64,000 bases of DNA from Choanephora cucurbitarum (taxonomy: Eukaryota; Mucoromycota; Mucoromycetes; Mucorales; Choanephoraceae). Under the pieces are notes generated by a model. The model saw nothing but the letters and a program-made list of their open reading frames with translations, was not told the origin of the DNA and did not search any database. Shown here one piece after another: positions 10,324-22,037 of this stretch. The stretch is taken from contig JAIWNI010000035.1 in assembly GCA_025331435.1 (NCBI GenBank), forward strand, positions 186,001 to 250,000, in the 5' to 3' direction. How positions within the stretch are numbered: position 1 is the stretch's first letter; each line of letters starts with the position of its first letter. The translations under genes were made by a program, and so were the position numbers.

Positions 10324-11906
10324 ATGAATTCACAAAAAGGCTATCAATACAGGAGAACTTTTACAAATATAAAAAGTCTTTTGTGCTTTTTTTTTATGAT
10401 GCTTTTGGAGTATATGTACCGCATATTTGTCTCCACACCCTTCTTGGCTATGAAGACATACGCTAGACACCCAGTTTTCATCTCACTGGTTGTCGTGCTT
10501 TTCTTCCCATCATACCTTGTGGCTCAATGTTTTATTACCGCAATAAGATATGCATTGAACATTATATGTCTATCAAGGGAACAAAAATATCTGTTTATTT
10601 TTCATTTCTTTTTTGGACATGCCCATCCTCTAGCAGCGCATTTGCAACAACAAGAAAGAGCGGTACGTTCTGGTCATGCCGATAATGTGCAGAAATACAT
10701 AGAAGGATGTTCTATCTGCTTTGAACGAAAGTTTGACTTTTGCCTTGAGTATTGTCGAGACCAATTTTGTACTGATTGCTTTCAAAAGTATATCACTGAA
10801 GTGGTTAACTCAAGTTGGGGTTTAAGCATAACTAAAATCCGATGTCCTGTCTGCAAGGTCCATATCTCTCAACAGGAATGGGCCAAGTATGTGCCAGAGG
10901 CTACTATAGAGCGTTACAACAAATTTAATCGCCCTTATCGTACATTTTCGAGGTGTTGTCCTTATTGTGAAACAGAGATGACCCCATGTGAATCTCTACG
11001 ATATTCATCTTGCAGAAGGTAAGTTGTAATAGAGCTTCTCTTTGTTTGCAAGTCTTATTGAGCTTAATAAGTTTATCCAACGAAGTCGCTTTGATGCTAC
11101 AATCTTTTGCGAGTACAGTGCAGAGTTTTCCAGAGGAAGCATCTTGGATACGAATTTTTCGTAGTCAGGAATGGCGCAATTCAGCACTACCACATCTTCA
11201 CCATCGATTGATTGAACAACTGAAGTCTATATCCCAATCGAAGTATCAGCTTGAACAAGTTAAACTGATTTCGTGCAAGATATTGCAATTAGAAGTAAGA
11301 CCTGAATCATGGAAGAGATTGCAATTTGATCATATTCTCTATTTCCCTGATATTCAATGGTAAGTTTATGCAATGCAACATTATTTGTGTGTAGCTATGA
11401 TAATAATTACCATAAAAGCTCAAATTGTGATCAGTTTTTTTGTCTGCAATGCGGCGAAGGGACTCATAAAGGGTTGACATGTGAAGCCAATATGAAACAG
11501 TGCATTCTATGGCAACAACAAATAAATGATAATGATATGGAGACATTGAGATGGAAGCTCGAGTTTAGTAGAAAATGTCCCTGTTGCTCTATCATGATTC
11601 ATCGCGACGAAGGCTGCAATAAAGTAGAGTGCACACTATGTGGCTTTATCTTTTGTTGGGAATGCCGATTACCATGGTCAGAGGTAAGTTTAAGATGTGT
11701 CCTGTTTGTCTCTTGTTTTATTAAACAATTGATTGTAGAACTGTGGTTATTTTATCTGTGCTACTAATAAGAGGAGCAATTTAAGCAGACCCACTAGAAA
11801 CATGTTGGAAGGCGACTTGAATAGGGTAATAATAAAGCTCCTGTTGTTAAAAAACAGGTATAGACAAGGGCTGATTTTTCTCCATATTGTTTATAGTCTG
11901 AGTTAG
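10324..11906 (+). CDS. RBR-type E3 ubiquitin ligase with N-terminal membrane segments
   Basis: Model exons 10324..11018, 11072..11359, 11395..11683 and 11739..11906 give 479 residues. RING1 is at about 129-177 (CSICFERKFDFC, CTDCF, CPVC). An in-between-RING Cys cluster follows (CDQFFCLQCGEG). RING2 is at about 389-420 (CPCCSIMIHRDEGCNKVEC, CGFIFCWEC), with Cys402 in the GCNK context as the likely thioester cysteine. RBR ligases take ubiquitin from an E2 onto this Cys before transfer. Two or three hydrophobic segments at about 20-80 come before RING1; many membrane RBR ligases have theirs at the C-terminus. The first intron is uncertain: acceptors at 11062 and 11071 are both in frame, and both are weak. 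The 3' end after 11820 could hold another small intron. Confidence 0.8.
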
Positions 11907-13055
11907 GAGTACCAGATGTAAACAACATTTTTATTTGAAAAAGGAATCTCAAGCATGTGGATTTAGCAGGCTTCGCTTTACAATTCATAACTCCTCCCTC
12001 CCCCTCCCCATTTTTTTTATGAAAAAATAAACAAAGTGCATCTGTCAAGTTTCTGTTTGAAAAGAGAGTAGGTAGATAGAAAGGGAGAGAAGATTGTGAT
12101 CACACAATGCATGCTCACCTTTAGGTGCTTGCTTGCCGAAGGATTGATAAGTAGTCAAGATCTAATGACATCAAAAATGGAAGTGAAGATGAAAGGACAC
12201 AAGCGAGTAGCAACTTTAAAAGATGCCTTCAGACTGCACTAGCAAATAGTAGGCAGATATAAAGCAGAAATAGAATTATGTATAATGCAAGGTCGGAAAG
12301 GTGGGCAAGCAACAGAAAGCCCCATTTACATACAATAACCAACACTTGCCTAAACATGCTCAATGGTTGCTCGTCATTAAGTGGGAAGATAATCTTACAA
12401 TTGAATAGTTTTGGCATTTAGAAGTGCAATAATAAGTTGCTGCTAGGCTTATCAAAGAACGGCATAATCTTTGCCTGTCCCAAAAACATCAAGCAAAAAG
12501 AAATTTAGTTCAATTGAATCTATGTATATTCTTAACAATTGCAAAGTTCTATAAAATTGACTAACAGATAAAACAATGAAATAGTTTTATGACATATTAG
12601 TATCGACATAAACCAAAAAGAAGAGAACATTATAGCTAAAAAGCGAACATTGATCAAACTCTTGTAATTTATTTATGATGTGATTGTACATAAGCTCAAT
12701 ATAAGGCAGCAGCTCTTTGGGCCCAAAGAGAGGGCTTACAAGTCTATAACTTCTTTTTGTCTCTTTCCTTATCCTTTCCCTCCTCTGTCTCTTCTTTTTT
12801 TTTGGGTTTGCGAGAGGGATGATAGAGATCTGGTTCTTTTCTTCCTTTTTATTTCCTTATAATTTGCGCTTCTTTCATGCTACTGCCCTTCTCACTTCAG
12901 CTGACCTCAGCATCTTAGTTTTGAAAATGATTAGCTTCAAAAAGCTTTGTGTAGGAACTTATATAAATAAGAAGAACCGAATCAAAAGTCTTTTTTGTAA
13001 GGAAGAAAAAGACTACAGAAACTATGTGATGAAAAACCTGTTGAGGATATCTATT
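11907..13055. other. Intergenic between convergent genes
   Basis: Lies between the 3' end of the RBR ligase (plus) and the 3' end of the Nim1-type kinase (minus). AT-rich, only shadow ORFs, no RNA gene or repeat seen. Confidence 0.4.
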
Positions 13056-15953
13056 TTATTGAAGCGTAAAACTCTTCAAAAAAGTGATAAACTTCTGTGG
13101 CTTTAGATTTGAAGACATATTACTGCTTGTCTTTGTCGATGCTTTTTGAGGTGACTGAGAGTAACTGCTTTGGGTACTAGAACTTATGCTAGAGCTACTG
13201 TTTAGCGTACTTTCGTCCGACAGCAGTGCTGGGGGAGGCTGAAGGCTGGAGTCATGTTTTGACTGAAAAATAGATAAATCCAGCTGCTTCCTCTGTTTTT
13301 TTGTATTGTTGAATGTGAATCCAAATTTCTTAGTATCTTCATCGGTCTTGAAAGTATTCGCAATGCGTAATGAGAACTTTTTTGCATTTAATGTGGCCGA
13401 TTTCCTTGGACTGGTCGGCTCCTCTATTGATGTAGGATCAATCTTGTTACGTTGTAGTATATTTGTATTAGACATACGATGTGTGCCAGATTTTGAATTC
13501 TGATTACTTGAAGAATCTATGGTTATGTCGAATCTGTTGGTACCAGCATTTGATTTTTGGAATGGGTTTTTGCGACGCAAAGTGCCTACCCAAGTTGAAG
13601 ATGTGGGTTTGGAATTAGGTATAGGGCTCATTTGTGGTTCTTCTCTTGAAGGAGTCTCTTCTGCATAACGATTAGGCCTATTTGATTATAAAAAGTAAGC
13701 ACTTATTCTACTGCGCTTCTTTCCTATCTTCAAAATATTGCTTTCAAATAGAAAATTACCTATATACTAGCTCTTGTGGTGGATAGTACTGTTTTCGAGA
13801 AGGCGACAATACTGTCTTTACAAATTTGGCATAAAACGTCTCGCTTTTCTTCATTTTGTCTGGCTTAAGGGCTAATGAAGGTAATGGAGGGGACGAACAG
13901 GGAATATCTATTAAAGCCTTCTCGCTTCTCAATGTGGTCGTAGATTGTCTTTTTGAAAGTACGGGCTTAGCTTCTGGCATCCAAGGATTGGTGGGTCTTC
14001 GGGAGGATGGCATAGTGCTCGACACAGTTTTGGATACTGGGCTACCAGCTTTCGTTGGATGTTTTCTGCTTCTGACAGACTTACGGCCCAAAGTGTGATA
14101 CTGGCGCTGAGAATTATCTATTTTTGATCCAATGTGTTTTTAAAGGACAAATATTGTTTTTCATAGTAAGAGAAAAAAAAGGAGAAGAGAAGGGTTAGAA
14201 GGGGAAAAAGAAAGAATAAGGAGAGTAAAGAGGGGGAATAAGGTACCTGTACAACTGCCATCATCATCGCTTTCATCATTATTAGCTTGCCAATGCCTAT
14301 TTGCATGTCGCTGCAGCAATACATATACTACCTTTTGCATGTTGTGTCTATATGAGTAAAATTGAGTTAAAAGAGAACGATGCACGCGATTAAAAAACAA
14401 CTTACTCTTTTTGCATTAAAGCATCTACAACAGTTTGATCTTCTGCTTCCCCCCATAAAAATTTGATGGTTTCTAATAAGCGGTTATCTATTTCTGATTC
14501 AACTGTAATAGGTTGGCCGATTTCTCTTTTGGTAGGAGGGATAGGCAATGTGTGTAGATTAAAGGGCTCTACTTCTCTAAACCAAGGATGTAGCATAATT
14601 TGTTGCATCTATAAAGAACAAGGGTCAGTTTTTTTTTTGTATAATTTGAATCGCGTATTACATTCAATCTTTTAGAAGGATCAACCACTAATATACGCTG
14701 AATGAGATCTTGAGCTGATCGAGATATATTGTCTGGCATAACGTATCTTCCTGATCTTACTTTCTTTAAGAGCTGCCGAATATTCTCATCATCGAATGGC
14801 AAATGTCCAGTCAATAACGCATAAAGAATAACACCACATGACCAGATATCGCATGCTGAACCTTGGTAGGGCATTCCCTGCAGGTAAACCAAATTAATTA
14901 ACTTGGTTAAAGTGTCAGAAAACTCGACTTACTGCAACAATTTCAGGACTTGCGTAATGAGGAGAACTTTATGACAAATACAATGGTTTGGGAAATCAGA
15001 ACAAAAAAACTGTATTTTTTTTTGGTGTTTTCCTTACCCACAACTTGTTTCTAGCAAGGATCCAATCGGTTGAAGTGATGCCATACCGAAATCTGCAATT
15101 TTGATGTTGTTTTTTGAATTCAATAGTAAATTTTCTGGCTTCAGGTCACGATGACTACGAAAAATAGGAGTGTTATTACAGAAAAGGGAAACCGATGGTT
15201 CTTACTTACCATATAAGATGGTGGTGGCAGTAATCTAGACCCAAGATAATCTGTTGAAAGTGATGTCGAGCTTCTGATTCACTAAGACGGCCTTTGCTGA
15301 CCAAATACTCGAATAATTCTCCACCTTGAACATACTCAAGGATAAGATACCTAAACAAAAAGAAAAGATTGTTAAATGGCAAAAACGAATATGCGAGAAA
15401 ACCAATTGTTTATACGAATAGGCATGATACAAAAGTAAAGAAAGTATCTTACAAGTCTAGAGAAGAATCGTCGTCAATTACATCAATCAATGACATGACA
15501 TTTGGATGATGGATTAGCTTCATAATCGCAATTTCGCGGCGCACTGCTTTTTCTATAGCCGGATTAGCAGCCAAATGGGTTTTACTGATGATCTTTATAG
15601 CTACTTGTTCACCTGTATGCTTGTGAACACCTAGTTTGACTCGACCTTAATTGAAAGACAGTTGTTACAGCAAACTTTTAGACAAAATACAACAAAAAAA
15701 ATCACTTACCTGAGGCACCTTTCCCGAGCGTTTTGCCTACAATGTAGTCACCAATATATTTTTTTGGCTTATGTTGCGAGTGAGTCGAAACTGCACCTGA
15801 GCTCTGCCTTTTATCACGCATGGATTTGGATGATCTAGTACTGACTGCAGAGGCAGATGGTCTTCGAGAATTAGGTCTATATGTCTGAGATTGTTCTGGC
15901 ATGTGTTGAGGATATACAAAAGGTTGTATTTGATTGGAAGTTGCTGTTTGCAT
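13056..15953 (-). CDS. Nim1/Gin4/Hsl1-type Ser/Thr protein kinase
   Basis: Ten exons join in phase: 15953..15710, 15645..15453, 15350..15210, 15154..15038, 14966..14933, 14877..14662, 14608..14406, 14347..14247, 14117..13760 and 13677..13056, giving 742 residues. The kinase domain spans about 70-330: glycine loop [14 protein letters not shown] with Lys99, CHRDLKPEN with Asp196, ADFGMAS with Asp214, and [12 protein letters not shown] in the activation loop. This matches the Snf1-related Nim1 subgroup (yeast Gin4, Kcc4 and Hsl1; S. pombe Cdr1 and Cdr2; animal BRSK). In yeasts these sit at septin structures and restrain Wee1. The C-terminal 400 residues are Ser/Pro/Lys-rich with little order. 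A C-terminal KA1 domain, as in some Gin4 proteins, is not obvious. Exon 5 is only 34 nt. Confidence 0.87.
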
Positions 15954-16838
15954 AGTGTTGATTAGAACTTGATAGTTCAGACTATTATTATATTTATATT
16001 AATTAACTTTAAAAAAAGAGCAGAAAGGAAAGTATAAAACTAAAAGAAAGACACAAAAGAATAAAACAAAGCAAAATAAAAAGCAAGAAAGGAAGCAAAA
16101 GGAAAAAAGAACAGCTACAAATATATACAAATGTCAAATGAAAAGAAATAGGAGCAGATCAATGATTAATACAGGAGGTTATAAAAGTTTTTTTTTATGA
16201 TATTGGATTCTCTATTCATTATAGGTAGTTGTGCAAGTGTATAAGTATATGCACTAGGAGATCAAAGGGAGTGGATCTGGTTGAAAGGTAGAATCGTGCC
16301 AAAAAAGGAAGAAAGGAAGGCCATTTACAAAGAAAAGCCATAGGAGAGCACTCGGCCCTTTGAGTCTGTATCGACTAAAAATCGCTGAATAGTATGTACA
16401 AATGTTATTAAAGTTTAAGAAAAAAAAAACTACAAATGTAACAAAGTTTTGCATAATTTAACGACAATTTTATGGGTTTGGAGACATACAACTAGCTGTT
16501 TAAAACATCCAATTCGTTTTGCTCGAATAGCACGATGAATGCAAAAAATATATAGGAGTCGACTTTAATTCTTTAGTTTCTTTCTTCATAGCCAGTTTTT
16601 TTGTTTTTGTTTTTGCTATTTATGCTTATGGGCTTTTGACCTTATTCATATATATATATATACATCTAATTGCTTGGTTATCGTATTTGGCTTAGGATTA
16701 TATATGCCTACACGTAACTACAAAAAGCATTTCTTTATGACCTTCAATATTTCATTTCATACAGGTATTCAAGTAGTCAACAAAAAAAATGGACCGGAAT
16801 GAGAAGCGGGTTCAATACATTTTCAAAGTAATTTATTG
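15954..16838. other. Intergenic
   Basis: Upstream region of the Nim1-type kinase and downstream of the zinc-finger/DDT gene. Very A-rich near the kinase start. No gene seen. Confidence 0.4.
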
Positions 16839-18841
16839 TTACGAAAAGAATCCATCACCGTAAAATACCCATTCCAGTGCAGTCAGATGCTCTACACGCT
16901 GATACACTTTGTTTGCAATTGAGCCCAGTGCTTCATTGCTATGAATTCGTTCCTCTTGCTTCAACCAGTCTGCGAGCAATGATAGGTTTTGCTTGCCTCT
17001 TATTGACCACCATTTCCTTTCACCAGACTGTATGAATCCAGGCCCTATGATAATGATACCATAAGCCCAATAAGGTTCACTGTTGCGCAAATCGTTTCCG
17101 TGGTGAAGACTAAGCATGTTGCTAAACAGCCAATATTCATTGCCTAGATGGTCAGTGCCTAAGGGGCCTGTCCTTCGTTGCGCTTTAGCCATGTAAGTGT
17201 CACGCTCGATCTTCTGTGTCTCAAACTTCAAGCGCTCATCCCTTATAAAAGTTTCTAACGAATCCAACTCGATTTGAACCTTTCCTAATTCTTCTTGTTT
17301 ATCCCGAACAGATGAAAGCTGGTTCATTCTATTTTTGAGTGCATTTCTTCTACTTTTGTTCTTGGTGTCCTCTGCAAAAAACTCTTTACTCAGCTTTTTG
17401 AACTCAAGTTCTATTTCTTTTGTCTTGTTAGGTACTGAAAGCGATTGCCTGACTTCTTGCTCAAACAAAATAAGCTCAAGCAACATATGAATCAACTTCA
17501 ATTCATCTTTGAGCGACAGTAACGATAGACTGCGGGAAGACTTTTGAAAACGTCTAATCTTGAGCTCTGTTTCCCGAATACGCTCTTCTTCTTCTTCGTC
17601 GTCTATATCCATATCATTTGGATTCCTTGTTTTTCGACCAAGATCACGTTTAGTAGGTATAGGTAAATCCTCTACTTGCGCTGCTGCTAAGAGTTCTGCT
17701 ATCTCTAGCCATCGCTTGCCTGACATGCCTTCCTGTAAGACGATATCAAGTAGTGCCTGACGCCGTGTTTCTGCGTCCATATAAACCTGACTTAGCTTTT
17801 TCTCTGCCATCCACCCACTTAAAATACGCTTGGCCTTTTGAGGAATTGTATCTTCTGTGTCTAGACAGGTAAGATCATAGTGCATACTTGAACTAAGTAT
17901 GGTCAGTACATGACATACAACATAAGCGCCAAATCTCTTAAGTCGCCAATCGCCTTGCACATTTTGTAATGGCCCGATGAATCTATGATCGAAGTCGTGC
18001 ATATCTCCAAAACGAAACAGAAGCTCGCGTATCTGCAAACGGGTCCAAATCTCTTCTTCAGAATAAATCAAATCAATTGGTGTAAGCTCTGGAGGTTGTA
18101 GTATATTTGTTGCTTTTGCATTAAATACTAAGCGAGGTGCCCTATAAACAGCAGCTTAGCATTGATATCTTACATTGGTCTATCATACACGCTTACACGT
18201 TTTTGCAATATCTACGATACAAAGAAAAGAGATTGGAAAGAGCTCTATTTTTTTGTGCAAACAAGTTTACTTACTCGCACGGGCACATGCCTCTGCAGAT
18301 CAGGCAAGCCCATTTGTTGTTTGTCAATACTGATCGATGCTTTATGAGACGTCCATTTGTAGAAACGAAACTTGCATTGTTATTTTTGATCCACTCAAGA
18401 TCTTCACCTGTAACCTTTTTGACACAGTCAGTACAAAAGCTATAGGTACAAGGTTTGTCAGAGTTCTCTTTCAAAGCTGTACATTGAATTCTAGGTGTTG
18501 TTTTCTTCAAGAAGAATTAAGTATTAGATGTAAGGAAAGAGAGAGAAAAGACAGAAAACTCACTTCGCATTGGGAACATGGGCTAGGATGCTCATTTTTC
18601 TTTTTTGTGTCTCCAATGTCAAGGCGTTGAATTGATTTCTCTAGTTTGGACGATGGATCATCAGCAGTTTCTTTGGCTGGTGGTTTTGCAAGTATACTTG
18701 TGAAGCATAACCTGATAATACAAGGTATAAATAAACACAATATATATATATATATATATATCAGATTCATTGGTTAACAGAAGCTACTTGCTTTGTCTGT
18801 TGAAATTTCGGTTTTTCTTTTTTATTATCGATCTTTGCCAT
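16839..18841 (-). CDS. CDCA7-type zinc finger (4CXXC_R1) fused to DDT/WHIM-like region
   Basis: Five exons: 18841..18792, 18711..18564, 18504..18275, 18211..18197 and 18141..16839, giving 581 residues. Residues 62-147 carry paired cysteines in the order CSQC, PCTYSFCTDC, WACLICRGMCPCEYC. This is the pattern of the zf-4CXXC_R1 domain of CDCA7, a partner of the HELLS/Lsh remodeller. After it come a DDT-like helical region (SEEEIWTRLQIRELLFRFGD) and a WHIM2/WSD-like motif (GPLGTDHLGNEYWLF). Both are typical of ISWI-partner proteins such as Itc1, Acf1 and BAZ. A nuclear chromatin-remodelling role is likely. The first intron must use a GC donor (GCAAGT) to keep frame, and exon 4 has only 15 nt. 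Its five-plus codons supply the YC that completes the last Cys pair, which supports the model. Confidence 0.8.
18741..18761. repeat. (TA)n microsatellite inside intron 1
   Basis: About ten TA units lie inside the GC-AG intron (18712..18791) of the zinc-finger/DDT gene. Confidence 0.9.
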
Positions 18842-20473
18842 CTTATAATCTCACTGTGCTCAAAACACGCAAAATGAATTCCTTTCAAGTTCGCGTACTG
18901 TAAGCGCCAAAATGTAAAGTATTTTTAAGACTCCGGTAAAGCGATCCAACGAATTAAGGCTGTCACAAGGAAAATAAAGAGAATCAGTGAAAGTGAGTCT
19001 TTTTCCAAAGTCGTAAAACAGTTCAATTTGCGCCTTCCTAGAAGCCAAGGCCTAATGAAAGGTTCAGAACATGTCATCTCAACAATGAAAAGCATATCCT
19101 TGGTCTAATTGGTAAACTTTTATTCAGGCTCAAAATCGAGACTGTCTATTCAACTGTTGCATAACAGAATCAGTTCATTATTGATGCATTTTGAGATACA
19201 ATGACAGGAAAATAGAGTATTTATGTTCTGGCGATACATTGTTCTTGTTCAGCTATAACAGATTTGCTGATATCAACAATTATGACTTTTTGAAATAAAT
19301 CTAAATAAGTACGATGGAATTATCTATTCATTTCAGTCCTTAACATTGAACGTTGTGATTCGCGCCGAATCATTGAACAGTTTCAGCTTACTTCTAATAT
19401 ACTCCTATAGACTTGTGGTATTTGGCGCATCTGAAGATCAAATCCTCTTAAAGGAATAGTTCATAAAAGAATTGCAAAGAAAAGGCCTGGTAGTGACGAT
19501 TGGTGACTGTAGGCATGTTATGAGTTTGAGAATTCGAGGCAATTAAAGATGTTGTGGTACTTGGAAGCAGGATATGAACTTAAGACATGCAATTGTCTGT
19601 ATCACAAATGAAAACTGTACTTTGCAAAAGTGTGCCAACTGGTTCAATAAGCTTAATCATACAAAATTGCGTACTACCAAGCAAGACAAAGTAACATACA
19701 GGGAAATCATAGGCTGTTTCATCTGCTACAGTCTTAACTGTTCTTCTGTTCGAAATCATTGCAACACAAGTTCAAGAGACAAACTGTCTGTCTTGCTACT
19801 GCTATTTCTTAAATAACGAATTTGCTTTTCCGACCAACCAACATGTATTTTCAAGAACCACCAATTACTACAACACTTGTTTCAATAACAAAACGGTGCC
19901 CTTTTTCAATAGAAGCGATGCATTGGCAGTACGTGAAGTGGGATAAACGATATAGGCAAAGTCTTTATTGTCAAAATGTGAATTACTAATTTTGGTAGTC
20001 ATTTGGATACGTCGTTTTCGTAGAAAAAATATATACATGCAATTGCCCTTCTTGTTTGTGGCTTTTATTTGCGCTTAAAGACTAAATCAACAACAAGAGT
20101 TATCATGAATAAACCAAGTGGCTTGCTTCAAGCAGTAGAGATATTTTCCAATTTCCACAACCAATCTTCAAACAGTTTAGTTTGCATTCAATTATGAGAG
20201 CAGACAAACTTTCTTTTTATTGAAACTATCAAAGTAACCAATAAAGCGATATGAAACTAAGCAAACTACAATAATTCATGTTAGTAATAGTACATTTTTA
20301 AACTACACATTATCCCTTTCTGTTTCTTCTCTATGACAAAAAAAAAAGTAAACTCGTGTTCAAATAAAAGCTTTCTGAAGCATAACAACAAGGTATTTTA
20401 TACATGAGAAAGCAATAAATACAACTATACTGAAACAGCACAAGAGCAAAGGAAGAACTGGTATACTTCTTGC
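18842..20473. other. Intergenic with weak coding-like fragments
   Basis: No gene can be supported. A minus-strand stretch near 18.92-19.05 kb reads as a hydrophobic C-terminus (SLSLILFIFLVTALIRW). A plus-strand ORF at 19574..19816 has a Cys-rich end (GCFICYSLNCSSVRNHC). Both may be relics of inserted elements. Confidence 0.3.
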
Positions 20474-20961
20474 TTATGTTTCTGCAGTCACTGAGTGCAA
20501 TAGTTAGTATCTGACCAGATGGTTTGGACCAAAGACAATACCCGCTGCGCACTGACCATAAGTTGTCATGGATGAAAGAGCTTTGACCCATTCTTCGTCA
20601 TATTTACCATTAGAAGATAATTTAATCTTTATCCGAGTGGGCTCAATAGCAAACTGACAATGAATAGCTAGCATCGTGTGACTGAAAGTATGACTAATCC
20701 AAACCTACTTTTGCAATCCTCCCAAGTAATTTTTCACTGACATGACACTCTAGAGTTGGTAATATCTAAGAGACTGACCATTCCTATTTTTTGTTGTATG
20801 TCAGTTATGGTTTTGGAATCAGAACAATGAATGGTGTTCCTTTCTTTTTAATAAGCACAGGCAACTTAATTTCGGATAATCTATATCGAAGTTTTGACTG
20901 CTCCAGTAAGCATTTAAAGCTAAAACTGTCACAACTTAAATCATTGCCTTCAATAGAAAGT
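20474..20961 (-). CDS. 3' exons of an unrecognised multi-exon gene
   Basis: Four short minus-strand exons keep one frame: 20961..20826, 20765..20709, 20653..20542 and 20490..20474. They read LSIEGNDLSCDSFSFKCLLE, LSEIKLPVLIKKKGTPFI, then LPTLECHVSEKLLGRIAK, then FAIEPTRIKIKLSSNGKYDE and EEWVKALSSMTTYGQC, ending AAVTAET. The last intron has a perfect TACTAAC branch site 11 nt before its CAG. The intron before the third exon has a GTAGGT donor and TTGTCAG acceptor. The first intron's donor (GTTCTG) is weak. The 5' exons above 20961 were not found, so the start is unknown. I recognise no domain. Protein-like composition and consistent phase argue for a real gene rather than chance. Confidence 0.4.
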
Positions 20962-22037
20962 CTAACAAAGAGAGAACACACAAAAAAAAACTCAAAAAAT
21001 CAAGCAATTTGAACACGACCGAACAAGAATTGATGGAAGCCAATGTTTTTCTCAACGAGAACATGGGTTCTGTAGCATGTATATTGTGCTATACATTAGA
21101 TAAGGCATTAAAGAAATAGATCCGAAAAAACGGATATGTATAAAACTGAATGTCAATAGATTGAGGACATGTTTTCGCCGACGCTAACTATAGATAGGAG
21201 GTACACTATGCTGTAAAACAGTACTTGAGCCACTGAAAGTGACACACTTCAGATTTGTAAGTACAATCAACCAAAAAGTGCATTATGGTATAACAGAGGC
21301 ATTTTGGTGAGTATACAATTTGCTTGTTGGGAAAAAAAAAGAAATGCATGACAATTTCGATCAATAGCATAAAGGCAAATCGTGATCATAGGAAAGATAG
21401 TTTCTTCTTAATTGGCCTGCTTGTGAATTCCAAAAAGAATTTTCAAATTTGAGTAAGTATGGCACTAACAGAAAGGATATGATATAAAGAGAGAAAGAAA
21501 GGACATATTTAGAGATGGAATGTTAAGATTTAAACATTGTTCTTAACCTAATGATAAGAAAGAAATTCAAAAGACACACTATGCCATTATGGCTAGAGAA
21601 CACAAACACTTAAAAAAAACCTTACTGAATATGAGTCCGTTCTTGTGTCAATCAATGTTAAGCATAAATAAAAAGAACTAAGCCTGATTTTTTGTTGCTA
21701 AGGCCACAACAAAACTTTATTTTGCTTTTCTTGTATTACCATCCCTACTTCTTTTTCGTCTATGATGGGCTATAATGCAAGAAAGGACAGACCTGGCTTG
21801 TTGATCACACACTTTTACCAGATACCGTTCATGTCGAAATGAGAAGAAACATACCAAGACTGAAAAAGGAAGAGAAAAAAGTATAAAAAAGTTTTATTTC
21901 ATATGTTAGAAAAGGATGGTGGTTTAAATGAACGAGTAAGTTTTTTTTTCTTCATATACGGCTATTTTTATCTACATAATTGTGTGTATACATATAAATG
22001 CATATGCATTTGTCTTCCTTATGACATAACATTGAAC
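20962..22037. other. Intergenic, may hold missing upstream exons
   Basis: Lies between the unrecognised exons on the left and the 3' end of the ADP-ribosylglycohydrolase gene. Small coding-like pieces occur on the minus strand at about 21.0-21.3 kb but cannot be joined reliably. Confidence 0.3.

Noticed and set aside
19574..19816. Cys-rich ORF considered as the zinc-ribbon end of a TnpB/Fanzor-type element
   Set aside because: The spacing of cysteines and the missing Asp-containing motif do not fit well enough to claim it.
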